A program made the position numbers and the translations under genes. 64,000 bases of DNA from Saprospiraceae bacterium (lineage in GTDB: Bacteria; Bacteroidota; Bacteroidia; Chitinophagales; Saprospiraceae), in NCBI GenBank assembly GCA_016722295.1, contig JADKGL010000003.1:62001-126000 (forward strand), read 5' to 3'. Below are positions 9,858 through 19,109 of this stretch, one piece after another (positions within the stretch are counted from its first letter, which is position 1; each line of letters opens with the position of its first letter). Below the pieces are notes generated by a model. It made no database searches and was not told the origin of the DNA. It was given only the letters and a program-made list of their open reading frames with translations.

Positions 9858-12251
9858 ATGTTGGACGAAACAAATCAAAATCTAGAAGAACTAGAAGAAA
9901 ACACTATCGAAAACACTGAAGAGCCTTTAATTCCAGAAGAAATCGAAATCGAAGAAGGCGTCACCAAACTTTCCCGTAAAATTAAAGTAAAAAAAGAAGA
10001 AGACAATTATCTCGACGAAGTAATTGATCTTGGTGAACTTGTAGTTACTGATGATTATTCTGGTCCACACGATGCATTTGATTGGTCTGTGTCTAATAAA
10101 AATACAGTAAACTATTCAGAAGCTGATCAGAAAAAATATATAACAGATTACGATTCAACATTTAGAACTATTCTAGACGGACAGTTGCTTAATGGTCGTG
10201 TATCTACGATTACAGGCAATGACGTTTTATTGGATATTCAGTACAAGTCGGATGGTTTAATTCCTCTTTCTGAATTCCGAGATATGGATATCAAAGTAGG
10301 CGATCTTGTAGAAATCTATGTTGAAAAAACAGAAGATGAAAAAGGTCACCTAGTGCTTTCACGCAAAAAAGCTAAATTGCTTAAAGCGTGGGAAAACCTT
10401 GTGGATTCTTACAAGAATGGTACGATTATTAAAGGAACCGTGATCAGTAAGACAAAAGGTGGTTTGATCGTAGACTGCAATGGTCTTGAGACATTCTTAC
10501 CTGGATCTCAAATCGATATCAAACCGATCGTAGACTATGATGGATATGTAGGTAAGACGATGGAGTTCAAAGTAGTGAAGATCAATGAAACAATTAAGAA
10601 TGCTGTTGTTTCGCACAAAGCATTGATTGAAGGAGATCTTCAAGAGCAAAGAGAGTTGATCATTTCAGGTTTGGAGAAAGGACAAGTTCTAGAAGGAACA
10701 GTGAAGAATATCACAGACTTCGGAGCATTCTTAGATCTGGGAGGTGTAGATGGTTTACTTTATATCACTGATATCTCTTGGGGTAGAATCAATCACCCAA
10801 CAGATGTATTGGAGAAAAATCAAAAAATCAACGTGGTTGTTCTCGACTTCGATGAGAACAAAAAGCGAATATCTTTAGGATTAAAACAATTACAACCTCA
10901 TCCTTGGGAAGTATTCCCTATGGACGTAGTTGAAGGATCTGTTGTCAAAGGTAAGATCGTCAATATAGAAGATTATGGTGCTTTCTTGGAAATCCAATCA
11001 GGCGTAGAGGGATTAATTCACGTATCTGAAGTAAATTGGAATAGCCAACCAGTGAATGCAAAAGATTATTTCTTCTTAGGTCAAGAAATAGAAGCAAAAG
11101 TTGTCACTCTTGATCGTGCAGAAAGAAAGATGTCTCTCAGCATGAAACAATTAACAGAAGATCCATGGACTCAGATTCAAAAGAATTATCCAGTAGGATC
11201 TCGTCATCTTGGGGCAGTGAAAAACTTGACTCCATATGGCGTATTCGTAGAGTTGTCTAGTGGAATTGGAGGTATGGTTCATATTTCTGATTTGTCTTGG
11301 ACAAAGCGATTCAATCACCCATCAGAATATACGAAAGTAGGTACTAATCTAGATGTAGTAGTGATGGAAATTGATGCTGAAGGCAGAAAATTGTCTTTAG
11401 GACACAAGCAATTGGAAGAGAATCCATGGGATACTTTCGAAACTGTATTCCCAGTAGGTTCTTACCATGAAGCAACTGTGACTCGCAAAGATGATAGAGG
11501 TTATAGCGTACAGTTACCATATGGATTAGAAGCTTATGCTCCTGTAAAACATATGAAGAAAGATGACAATACTCAAGCTGCATTAGATGAAGTATTGACA
11601 GTAAAAGTGATTGAATTCAATCGTGATGACAAGAAAATTGTCGTTTCACATGCGAAATTCAATGACGATGTGCGCAGAGAAGCAGATGACAATGTAAAGA
11701 AGGAGAAAGAAGAAGAGCGCCAATTAACTAAGAAAGTAGTTGAAAAAGTGGCTTCTAAAGTTGAAATGGCAACACTTGGAGAAATCGAAGGATTCTCAGC
11801 GTTGAAAGAGCAACTTCAAGAAAATGCAAAGGCTAAACTTGAAGCTTCAGTTAAAGACAAAGCAGTAGAAAATACTGTGGAAGAAGTAATTGAGGTGAAA
11901 GAAACAGTTGTTGCTGTTGAAGCACCGGTAGTGGTAGAAACACCTGCTCCAGTTGTGGAAACAGTAGTTACTGAGACGATAGCTATTAGTGCGAAAGCAG
12001 ACGATCTTAAAATTATCGAAGGAATTGGTCCAAAAATTGCAGAATTATTAAATAATGATGGAATTATTACATTCCAAGATTTGGCAAATGCTTCTGTAGA
12101 AAGAATTCAAGGTATTCTAGATGCTGCAGGTTCTCGATATAGAATGCATGATCCATCCACATGGGCACATCAATCGCAGTTGGCTGCTGATGGCAAGATG
12201 GATGAATTGAAAGTACTTCAAGACAATTTGAAAGGCGGAAAGACTGAATAA
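9858..12251 (+). CDS. rpsA: 30S ribosomal protein S1 with C-terminal helix-hairpin-helix extension
   Basis: This 797-residue S1 protein binds mRNA at the small subunit and supports translation initiation. A very acidic N-terminal tail covers residues ~1-65. Six S1 (OB-fold) domains start near residues 107, 184, 272, 356, 443 and 530. Domains 3-5 are the most canonical, each with GxVKxIxxxGxFVxL, a GLxHISDxSW-type strand and KRISLGxKQL. After domain 6 come a K/E-rich linker and a Val/Glu/Pro-rich stretch (to ~710). The end (about 713-797) is a helix-hairpin-helix domain: DDLKIIEGIGPKIAELL and then HDPSTWAHQSQLA. Ordinary S1 is about 560-600 residues and lacks this tail; it is a known feature of some Saprospiraceae-type ribosomal proteins. 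It has its own promoter and a strong terminator, so it is probably monocistronic. Confidence 0.96.
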   Translation: MLDETNQNLEELEENTIENTEEPLIPEEIEIEEGVTKLSRKIKVKKEEDNYLDEVIDLGELVVTDDYSGPHDAFDWSVSNKNTVNYSEADQKKYITDYDSTFRTILDGQLLNGRVSTITGNDVLLDIQYKSDGLIPLSEFRDMDIKVGDLVEIYVEKTEDEKGHLVLSRKKAKLLKAWENLVDSYKNGTIIKGTVISKTKGGLIVDCNGLETFLPGSQIDIKPIVDYDGYVGKTMEFKVVKINETIKNAVVSHKALIEGDLQEQRELIISGLEKGQVLEGTVKNITDFGAFLDLGGVDGLLYITDISWGRINHPTDVLEKNQKINVVVLDFDENKKRISLGLKQLQPHPWEVFPMDVVEGSVVKGKIVNIEDYGAFLEIQSGVEGLIHVSEVNWNSQPVNAKDYFFLGQEIEAKVVTLDRAERKMSLSMKQLTEDPWTQIQKNYPVGSRHLGAVKNLTPYGVFVELSSGIGGMVHISDLSWTKRFNHPSEYTKVGTNLDVVVMEIDAEGRKLSLGHKQLEENPWDTFETVFPVGSYHEATVTRKDDRGYSVQLPYGLEAYAPVKHMKKDDNTQAALDEVLTVKVIEFNRDDKKIVVSHAKFNDDVRREADDNVKKEKEEERQLTKKVVEKVASKVEMATLGEIEGFSALKEQLQENAKAKLEASVKDKAVENTVEEVIEVKETVVAVEAPVVVETPAPVVETVVTETIAISAKADDLKIIEGIGPKIAELLNNDGIITFQDLANASVERIQGILDAAGSRYRMHDPSTWAHQSQLAADGKMDELKVLQDNLKGGKTE

Positions 12252-12272
12252 GTAAAATCCTTAGTAATAAAT

Positions 12273-12305
12273 AAAAGGTCTTGCGATGAGCAAGGCCTTT
12301 TTTTG
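12273..12305 (+). terminator. Intrinsic terminator after rpsA
   Basis: AAAAGGTCTTGC pairs with GCAAGGCCTTTT across a GATGA loop (one G-T pair), followed by a T run. Confidence 0.9.
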
Positions 12306-12467
12306 TTGACTACTTTTTTACTGCAAAACAAGCGATGCCCAGAGATTTCAAGTATTGCAATGGATGATTTACCTAAAATTTACACTTTTTAAAGTTAAAA
12401 ATTGAGAATACTACAATATTTTTAGTTAAAATTCTATTAAACCAATATCAATATAAAAAAGGCAACT

Positions 12468-12475
12468 TATCTTTA
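12468..12475 (+). promoter_or_regulatory. Possible -7 element for the cytochrome c peroxidase gene
   Basis: TATCTTTA differs from TAnnTTTG only in the last base. It is 20 bases before the ATG at 12495 and lies after the rpsA terminator, where a new promoter is needed. Confidence 0.35.
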
Positions 12476-12494
12476 TTTAGAAATTTACGTAAAC

Positions 12495-13661
12495 ATGAGA
12501 AGATTATATTATATTATCCCACTTTCCCTCTTGCTTTGCACAAGTTTTTTTTCTTGCGAAAAAACAGAATCAGTCAAAGTCATTACACCTGATAGTCCGA
12601 TATTACCGGCACAGGTAATGGATTACAGAGATATTAAATTATCTCAAGCATTTGGATCTCAATTTAATAATTCTAATCCACTCAGTCAATTTTTAGATGG
12701 AGAGTCTATTAATTTTTCAGGATCTGCAAAAGCACCAAATCCTAAAGTAACCAATGAGGGTGCAACACTTGGTAGGGTCTTATTTTACGATAAAAAATTA
12801 TCTCTCAATAATAGTATTTCATGTGCAGGATGTCATCACCAATCTAAAGGTTTTGCAGATGGTCTTTCTTCGTCTCCGGGATTTGAAGGACGATTGACAC
12901 CAAGAAGTAGCATGGGCATAGTTAATGCTGCTTTGAATAATGGGATGTTTTGGGATTCAAGAGAGGATAATGTCAACGCAATGACATTAAATCCTGTTCA
13001 AAATCATATTGAAATGGGTATGGAGGATCTTGATTTTTTAGAAAAAAAATTAGTAAGTGTTGACTATTATCCAGAATTATTTAAAAAAGCGTTTGGAACT
13101 TCTGGTATTACAAAGGAAAGAATCTCTTCTGCAATAGCTCAGTTTCTTTGTTCAATGGTGACTTCAAATTCAAAATACGATCAAGGGGTATCTTTAAATT
13201 TTTCAAATTTTACAGCGCTAGAAAAAATGGGTCAAGATTTATTTTTGAATAAAGCAAATTGTGCCTCATGTCATGGCGGAGCAAATTTTTCTGTGGCAAA
13301 TTCTAATATGTTTAGCGGCTATGAATCAACAAAAGGCACTGCAAATATTGGTTTGGACATTGTTTATAAAGATCAAGGTTTTGGACAAGGACAATTTAAA
13401 ATTCCGTCATTACGCAACATTGGACTGACTGCTCCATATATGCATGATGGAAGATTTGCGAATTTGGAACAAGTAATAAAACACTATAATGAAGATATCA
13501 AGCCACATAAATCATTAGATCGCAAATTTTTAAGAAATGGCGCACCAATAAAATTAGGACTCAAGCAAATTGAAATTGATGCATTGGTAGCATTTTTGAA
13601 TACCTTGACAGATGAAACTTTTGTTAAAGATCCACGATATTCTGATCCATTCAAACCTTAA
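12495..13661 (+). CDS. Di-haem cytochrome c peroxidase (MauG/CcpA family) lipoprotein
   Basis: This is a 388-residue exported di-haem protein. The signal sequence ends FFSC with Cys21, so it is probably a lipoprotein. Two CxxCH haem c sites are visible: CAGCH at residues 110-114 and CASCH near 256-260. Between them lies the family signature WDSREDNVNAMTLNPVQN. A methionine-containing C-terminal haem-ligand segment, LTAPYMHDGRF, follows. Members reduce hydrogen peroxide with electrons from small cytochromes or, in the MauG branch, oxidise protein or organic substrates; the sequence does not separate these. Length matches the family. It stands alone between the rpsA terminator and its own terminator, so it is likely a single-gene transcript. 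Confidence 0.93.
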   Translation: MRRLYYIIPLSLLLCTSFFSCEKTESVKVITPDSPILPAQVMDYRDIKLSQAFGSQFNNSNPLSQFLDGESINFSGSAKAPNPKVTNEGATLGRVLFYDKKLSLNNSISCAGCHHQSKGFADGLSSSPGFEGRLTPRSSMGIVNAALNNGMFWDSREDNVNAMTLNPVQNHIEMGMEDLDFLEKKLVSVDYYPELFKKAFGTSGITKERISSAIAQFLCSMVTSNSKYDQGVSLNFSNFTALEKMGQDLFLNKANCASCHGGANFSVANSNMFSGYESTKGTANIGLDIVYKDQGFGQGQFKIPSLRNIGLTAPYMHDGRFANLEQVIKHYNEDIKPHKSLDRKFLRNGAPIKLGLKQIEIDALVAFLNTLTDETFVKDPRYSDPFKP

Positions 13662-13693
13662 GTAAGACATTAAAATTCTGTTAAAATATAAAC

Positions 13694-13726
13694 AAAAAGC
13701 CTTATTCCTGGAGTAAGGCTTTTTTA
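13694..13726 (+). terminator. Intrinsic terminator after the peroxidase gene
   Basis: AAAAAGCCTTA pairs perfectly with TAAGGCTTTTT across a nine-base loop, and a T run follows. Confidence 0.92.
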
Positions 13727-13762
13727 ATTAAACTAATTGAAATTAAACAATGTTATTTGATC

Positions 13763-14200
13763 ATGTATAAAGTTGTGCTCAGTTGTTTCTTATTAGCTCA
13801 GGCGATCACAAGTATCTCACAGACATCTCCAAGTATGTGGTCAATGTTGAGTAAGATAACTTATAAGAAAGAGTATGATGAATTGTTAGGGGTCAAAGTA
13901 GATCGACCTATATTTAGTAAAGAAATTAAAGCCAATGAGGGGAAAGAGATTTTCCTCAAAGGTTATATCATCCCCACAGATGGTTTTAAAAGCCACAAAG
14001 AATTTGTATTCTCCGCATTCCCTTATAGCAGTTGTTTTTTTTGTGGTGCAGCAGGTCCTGAAACAGTTATCGAAGTCTTTGCATCAGAAGGAATCTCTTA
14101 TACTTCGGAGTCCATAAGTATTAAGGGCAAATTAAAATTAAATAGCACAGATGTCAATCGCTTGATGTTTGCACTGCATGATGTGAAGTTGGTGAAGTAG
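13763..14200 (+). CDS. DUF3299-like exported protein
   Basis: This is a 145-residue protein with a signal peptide (MYKVVLSCFLLAQAITSISQ). The mature part has the pattern of Bacteroidota DUF3299-like proteins: a strand with GKEIFLKGYIIPTDG, then PYSSCFFCGAAGPETVIEV with a CxxC pair (about residues 92-95), and a C-terminal ALHDVKLV. The CxxC could bind metal or haem or form a disulphide; the function is unknown. The frame opens at a TTG (13757), but the ATG at 13763 starts the signal peptide. It begins 37 bases after the preceding terminator. Confidence 0.75.
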   Translation: MYKVVLSCFLLAQAITSISQTSPSMWSMLSKITYKKEYDELLGVKVDRPIFSKEIKANEGKEIFLKGYIIPTDGFKSHKEFVFSAFPYSSCFFCGAAGPETVIEVFASEGISYTSESISIKGKLKLNSTDVNRLMFALHDVKLVK

Positions 14201-14278
14201 TACGGGTCTATTTGATGTCTTTAACTTGATAGCAGCCAAAAAACTCAATTCATATTTATGTAGTTTGAATTTTTTCAG

Positions 14279-14286
14279 TATTTTTG
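14279..14286 (+). promoter_or_regulatory. Promoter -7 element for the 527-residue secreted protein
   Basis: TATTTTTG matches TAnnTTTG, 23 bases before the ATG at 14310. A TTTG at 14264 is too close to be a standard -33. Confidence 0.45.
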
Positions 14287-14309
14287 TTTTTATATATCAA
14301 ATTTGAATT

Positions 14310-15893
14310 ATGACTTCCTTACCTACATTTTCAAAATGTGTTTTATTTATTTATTTATTATTTAATTTTAGAGAAATTCAAGCCCAAGAATTTAAAATAT
14401 CTAAAGTTATTAAATCTGAATTGAGCGAATCAGTTAAAGATAAAGACTTACTAAAAAAAGAATTTACTTCTATTATTGGCGTGGCTTATGACTCATTAGG
14501 CAATAATTATATGATCAAAACAGATCCACGGAAAGCAGATAAACTTGGTGAGACATCATTGGAAATTTACAGTTCTAAATTAAGTCTATTAAAATCGATA
14601 AAGCTTAAATTGCCTGTAGAGAGTGATACTTATTATACTATATTGAATTATTGTACATTAGACAATAAACCTACTTTATTTTACTATCAATATAACAAAA
14701 ATAGTGATAAGAAAATACTATATTTTGTGCAGTTTGGGCCCGATGGAGAATTGTCAAGAAAAGGAAAAATGGTAGAAGTTAATACAAAAACGGAACAACA
14801 AGGATTGTTTGGAATAATTTATTCAATAAGATTAACTAAGTTCATGGTGTTTGTTTATCCCCCAATGAACAATGGAGATAATTTTCGAGCAAATTGTTTT
14901 ATTTTTAATGACAAATTAGAAAGAATTAATAAATTCGAAATAGAAAATGATTTTACATATGAAGACTCATATAATTCTGATTGGATGCTTACAGAAGATG
15001 GTGTACCTCTTTGTTTTTATGAAATTAAGCGCCGAAATCATATTAAAGGTTATGGCTCAACAATGAGATTTATTAAACTTTATGAAGAGCCAAAATCACC
15101 TACCACATACAATTTGGATTTATTGAAAAAGAAAATAACCAGCTTAATTCTTTCGATTGATGATAATAAAGATTTGACATTTGTTGGTAATTATGTTGCT
15201 CAAGAGAAATCATTGTCACAAGGTGGTGTTTTTGTTAAGATAGGGCGTCAAGAAAAAAAAGTAAAAGTAGCAAAACTATATCCTTATTCGGCAGATGTTT
15301 TACAATTTTTCAAAATGAAGCCAAAGGATGTAGAAGGGAACAAAGGTATTGAAAATCAGTATCCAGTCTGGGCAGGTGGTTCCACATCTATGAATTCTTT
15401 TCTGGTTTTAGGAAATTCAGAAAGAGAAGTTGGGCAAGGTGAGGATTTATCATATTCCAACTCCTACATTATATATAAGTTTGATCCAAGCGGAAATGTA
15501 ATCTTTCAAAAGGTTCACCCGAATCATTGTATTGCTAGTTTTAGCAATGAAGGAATTTTTCCAAAATCTTTTGTAAGTGGTGATGAATTAGCAATTTTAT
15601 CAAATGTCAATGAAGACGATATAGAAAAAATTAAAAATGGCATAAAATATGGATCTAAATTAACAGGTTGTGGCACAAGCATACATGGAAGTGGCTTGGG
15701 TAAAAACGCCTATGCGGCAATTTACTTAACAACTTATAATTCAAAGGGTCAGGCAAAATATGTGAGAGTAAATGATCCAAAGAATCATCCAGTGTTCATG
15801 AGTAACTGTTATACTGACATTAGGGTTCCAAAGTCCATAACAATTGGAGTTTTAGGCAAACAAAAGTATGGGTTAATGAAGATAGAATTTTAG
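14310..15893 (+). CDS. Uncharacterised exported protein
   Basis: This is a 527-residue protein with a signal peptide (residues 1-25, ending EIQAQEF). I do not recognise a family. The body is Lys-rich and beta-rich, with repeated strand-turn patterns that could form a beta-propeller-like fold: short hydrophobic strands separated by Asp/Gly/Asn turns, such as FDPSGNVIFQKV and DSLGNNYMI. There is no T9SS sorting domain, lipobox or membrane helix, so a soluble periplasmic protein is most likely. It is the first of three uncharacterised exported proteins on this strand (with 15950 and 17023). They may be co-transcribed (57 and 149-base gaps), but no function follows from that. Confidence 0.72.
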   Translation: MTSLPTFSKCVLFIYLLFNFREIQAQEFKISKVIKSELSESVKDKDLLKKEFTSIIGVAYDSLGNNYMIKTDPRKADKLGETSLEIYSSKLSLLKSIKLKLPVESDTYYTILNYCTLDNKPTLFYYQYNKNSDKKILYFVQFGPDGELSRKGKMVEVNTKTEQQGLFGIIYSIRLTKFMVFVYPPMNNGDNFRANCFIFNDKLERINKFEIENDFTYEDSYNSDWMLTEDGVPLCFYEIKRRNHIKGYGSTMRFIKLYEEPKSPTTYNLDLLKKKITSLILSIDDNKDLTFVGNYVAQEKSLSQGGVFVKIGRQEKKVKVAKLYPYSADVLQFFKMKPKDVEGNKGIENQYPVWAGGSTSMNSFLVLGNSEREVGQGEDLSYSNSYIIYKFDPSGNVIFQKVHPNHCIASFSNEGIFPKSFVSGDELAILSNVNEDDIEKIKNGIKYGSKLTGCGTSIHGSGLGKNAYAAIYLTTYNSKGQAKYVRVNDPKNHPVFMSNCYTDIRVPKSITIGVLGKQKYGLMKIEF

Positions 15894-15949
15894 CTAAATC
15901 TTTATTGAATTTTTTTGACTTTTATTTTGATATGCCTTTAATTAAATAA

Positions 15950-16873
15950 ATGAAAATACAAAATACAATTTTAACTATTAGTTTGTTATTCGTTTGGATG
16001 AATTCCTTCTCACAGATTAATATGGATGATTCAACAGCCCAAGTGATCACGTATTGGGACAAAGGAGAGAAACAGAGTTATTTCGTGTCATTAGAAAAAT
16101 ACAAAATAAAAGGTACAGATACTACATCTAGGGAATTAATTAATTATGATGTAGATATTACAGTATTGGATTCAAGCGCAAAATCATATACTATAGAATG
16201 GGTGTATAAAAATATGTCGTCAAATAATCCAGATTCTGTAATGCAAAAAATAATGAATATATCTAAAGACATGCGTGTGGTCTTTAAGATCGATGAGACA
16301 GGATCTTTTCTAGAAGTAGTAAATTGGAAAGAAGTTCAGAATTTTATCAAAGAGGCATGCAAGGCACTATCAAAAGAATATGAATCATTGCCAAACATGA
16401 GCAAATTTATATCACAAATAGAAGCCACCTATTCATCAAAGGCAGCTATTGAATCAGCATCGATTAAGGATATTTTACAATTTCATAGTTTTCACGGTGC
16501 TAAGTATAGATTGGGTGAAGAATTAACTGGTCAGTTGAAAGTCCCCAATTTATTTGGCAGTGAACCTTTTGATGCTGATATTACGGTTTCATTGGATGAA
16601 ATTAATGAAGAAGATAATGATATAGTCATCAGATCTTGGCAAGAAATCAATAAAGAACAATTCAGAAGTGCTGCAATAAATTATCTGAAAAAGATGGCTA
16701 ATAGCTTGGAGATCAAACAACCAGAACAAGATTTTGGAAAAGACTTGGGCAATGAAATAGTAACTACATCAAAAATTCATGGTAGTGGTTGGGTACTATT
16801 TAGCATTCAAACCATAACTATAAGTTTGGATTCGGTAAAAAATATTGAAGAAAGAATTATTGAATTGAAGTAA
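15950..16873 (+). CDS. Uncharacterised exported protein
   Basis: This 307-residue protein has a signal peptide ending NSFSQINMDD (residues ~1-22). It is acidic, with no domain that I can name. Alternating strands and helices with motifs such as YKIKGTDTTS resemble Bacteroidota periplasmic proteins that report on substrate or ester chemistry, but that is only a resemblance. There are no cysteine clusters (one Cys only), no transmembrane segment and no sorting domain. It lies 57 bases downstream of the 527-residue exported protein and may be translated from the same message. Confidence 0.7.
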   Translation: MKIQNTILTISLLFVWMNSFSQINMDDSTAQVITYWDKGEKQSYFVSLEKYKIKGTDTTSRELINYDVDITVLDSSAKSYTIEWVYKNMSSNNPDSVMQKIMNISKDMRVVFKIDETGSFLEVVNWKEVQNFIKEACKALSKEYESLPNMSKFISQIEATYSSKAAIESASIKDILQFHSFHGAKYRLGEELTGQLKVPNLFGSEPFDADITVSLDEINEEDNDIVIRSWQEINKEQFRSAAINYLKKMANSLEIKQPEQDFGKDLGNEIVTTSKIHGSGWVLFSIQTITISLDSVKNIEERIIELK

Positions 16874-17022
16874 GTTTTGAAGGCCTTTAAAATATTTTTC
16901 AGCACCATGCAGCTTTTTATATAATTTTCGAGTATACTGATTTATATAGGTCAATCCATAGTGTTCCGACCAATGGTTTGAGCTAATGCTTTTATGTAAA
17001 ACTTAAGTCAAAATTATTCAAA

Positions 17023-17859
17023 ATGAAAAATATCGTACTTTATTCTATTTTATTCATGTTTTCCAATGTAGCCTACACGCAAGATTGTGTAAAAATAAAA
17101 GTGAGACTGTATTGTACCACAAAGTTTCAAAGCAGCTATCCTAAGATTCAAGAAATACTCAAAGGATATTATGTGGATGTGGCGCGAATATTAAATCGAC
17201 CTGATTTAGATGCAGATTTTGTATTTGAAGTTGAACCAGAAAATATTGTAGACGAATCTTGGACAACAAACACAGATGCCACTAAATTAATTGTAGATTT
17301 TTCTACATACATTAAGAATCAAAGTAAAGATATAACTGATGTTTGTGTATTTGTTAAAGATGCATCTGACCCAATACTCGGAACTACATTCATTGGCAAC
17401 AATCCTTGTACAAATTCTCCATTAGGAATTCAGTTAATGTCTTTTAAAAATAGTAAAGCGCTAGAAGTGCTCGGCTTAGCTAGATTTTTTCTTCGAAATT
17501 TAAAGATCGCTACTGATTCTATTCCAGGATATTTAATGTCAACTAATAATACTACGGAAAATTTATCACCCACTTCAATACAGTCTATAAACAGTTATTT
17601 GAAAGGCATGAAATCATGCTATAATACATCAAAGGATTGTTTGATTTCGACCGGGGATAAAAATTATGAACTTAGTTCTCAAATTGAAATACAAAACCAA
17701 ACCATTATAAACCCTGATGCTGAGTGGGTAGAAATAATGGATCTTCAAGGAAGAATTCTTTTAGCTACAAAATCAATTTCAATCGATTTGAATGATTATA
17801 CTGGTTTCTTTATTATCAAATCTAATGGAAAAGTGCTGAGAAAAATATTTATTCCTTAA
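17023..17859 (+). CDS. Uncharacterised exported protein with possible degenerate sorting-domain end
   Basis: This 278-residue protein has a signal peptide (ends YTQDC). The N-terminal ~190 residues contain six or seven cysteines and no recognised domain. The last ~65 residues look like a shortened T9SS C-terminal domain: a WVEIMDLQGRILLATKSI strand pair, a YTGFFIIKSNGKVL turn and a final RKIFIP. The usual PNP-containing first strand is weak (INPDAEW), so T9SS export is possible but not secure. The gene converges with nuoC, with 30 bases between stops. Confidence 0.68.
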   Translation: MKNIVLYSILFMFSNVAYTQDCVKIKVRLYCTTKFQSSYPKIQEILKGYYVDVARILNRPDLDADFVFEVEPENIVDESWTTNTDATKLIVDFSTYIKNQSKDITDVCVFVKDASDPILGTTFIGNNPCTNSPLGIQLMSFKNSKALEVLGLARFFLRNLKIATDSIPGYLMSTNNTTENLSPTSIQSINSYLKGMKSCYNTSKDCLISTGDKNYELSSQIEIQNQTIINPDAEWVEIMDLQGRILLATKSISIDLNDYTGFFIIKSNGKVLRKIFIP

Positions 17860-17889
17860 TTGATACAAGTTAATTTTTTATGTAAAACC

Positions 17890-18396
17890 CTATCTTCCAA
17901 ATTGGAAATCAGCCTTATCAACTCTGGTTGGATCTTCAAGTGGAAATTCTTTTCGCATTGGAAATTCTACCATTTCGTCCATGTTGAGTATTCTTTTAAG
18001 GTTAGGATGACCTACAAAATTAACTCCATAAAAATCATAGGTCTCACGCTCCATCCAATTAGCAGAACCATAGAGTCCAGTTAATGTAGGAATATCCGGT
18101 TTTGATATTGGTGCTTTTACTTTGAGTCGGATGCGTGTGCCATGTTTCATGCTGTGCAAATGATAAACAACAACAAGTTCTTCGCCTGTATTATCAGGAT
18201 AATGTACTCCACAAATATCAGTAAGAAACTGGAAGCCCAGCTCGTCGTCATGAAATAGATGGCTAACGATTTTATATAATTGTTGTGTTGGAATTTCGAA
18301 AGTAAGTAAATCTGAAGGAGCAGATGATAAACTATAATTATTAGGAAAATTACCTTCGAAATAGGATAGAATTTGTTCTTTTGTCAATGGGCTCAT
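17890..18396 (-). CDS. nuoC: NADH-quinone oxidoreductase subunit C
   Basis: This 168-residue subunit belongs to the peripheral arm (Q module) of respiratory complex I. The family signature is clear in the C-terminal half: WMERETYDFYGVNFVGHPNLKRIL, given here by its key elements ERE-YDFYG and HP-L-RIL, then the FPLED ending. The start ATG overlaps the nuoB stop in ATGA, so the two are translationally coupled. The usual next gene, nuoD, is absent: the operon stops here and converges with an unrelated gene. It is a separate subunit C, not the fused NuoCD. Confidence 0.95.
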   Translation of the reverse strand: MSPLTKEQILSYFEGNFPNNYSLSSAPSDLLTFEIPTQQLYKIVSHLFHDDELGFQFLTDICGVHYPDNTGEELVVVYHLHSMKHGTRIRLKVKAPISKPDIPTLTGLYGSANWMERETYDFYGVNFVGHPNLKRILNMDEMVEFPMRKEFPLEDPTRVDKADFQFGR

Positions 18397-18938
18397 TTGA
18401 TCATATATTTGTCCATTAAATCTTTATATTCTTGACTATTGCGTCTTCGAAGACTTTCATTGCCGATTAGATCTTGTATACGCATTACGCCATCGATGAT
18501 TTGTTCAGGTCTAGGAGGACATCCTGGAACATAAACATCAACTGGAATGATTTTATCAATCCCTTGAAGTACACTATATGTGTCAAAAATTCCGCCAGAA
18601 GAAGCACAAGCACCAACAGCAATCACCCATTTCGGTTCTGCCATTTGTTCGTAAACCTGTCTCAGTACAGGGCCCATTTTCTTTGCTATAGTGCCCATGA
18701 CCATTAATAAGTCAGATTGTCTAGGCGTAAAACTTAAACGTTCAGAGCCAAAGCGAGCCAAGTCATAATGTGAAGACATTGTTGACATAAACTCAATTCC
18801 ACAACAAGATGTAGCAAATGGAAGAGGCCAAATACTATTTTTACGCCCCAATCCCACTACTGCATCCAGTGTAGTAGCAAAAAATCCTGGTCCTTCAATC
18901 CCAGGAGGCGCTTCCGCTATATTTACTTTTCCGCTCAT
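18393..18938 (-). CDS. nuoB: NADH-quinone oxidoreductase subunit B
   Basis: This 181-residue complex I subunit carries iron-sulphur cluster N2, the last cluster before quinone. The ligand pattern is visible: the adjacent cysteines of ATSCCGIEF (about residues 43-44), GACASSGG near 108, and VPGCPPRPEQ near 139. Sequence around FTPRQSDLLMVMGT is also conserved. It lies between nuoA and nuoC in the standard order and overlaps nuoC by four bases. The 171-base gap to nuoA is unusual for this operon and is filled by a low-complexity repeat. Confidence 0.96.
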   Translation of the reverse strand: MSGKVNIAEAPPGIEGPGFFATTLDAVVGLGRKNSIWPLPFATSCCGIEFMSTMSSHYDLARFGSERLSFTPRQSDLLMVMGTIAKKMGPVLRQVYEQMAEPKWVIAVGACASSGGIFDTYSVLQGIDKIIPVDVYVPGCPPRPEQIIDGVMRIQDLIGNESLRRRNSQEYKDLMDKYMIK

Positions 18939-18954
18939 AACTCAATTTTTTAAA

Positions 18955-19109
18955 GATTAGTAATTAGTAGTTAGTAATTAGTAGTAGTTAGTAATTAGTG
19001 GTTAGTAATTAGTGCTTAAACACTTAACTTTCCACGTTTCCACTTTCCACTTTTAACTATTCACTTTCCACTTTTCACTATTCACTTTTAACTTTTCACT
19101 ATTATCTAT
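18955..19109. repeat. Low-complexity repeat pair between nuoA and nuoB
   Basis: On the plus strand the left half repeats TTAGTAATTAGT with small variations. The right half repeats TTTCCACTTTTCACTATTCAC-like units (TTCACT, TTCCAC, TTTAAC). Short direct repeats of 7-14 bases make up nearly the whole 155 bases. Similar TAGTTAGTAAT / AAGTGAAAAGT sequences are dispersed in other Bacteroidota genomes. It sits inside an operon and carries no frame. Confidence 0.8.
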
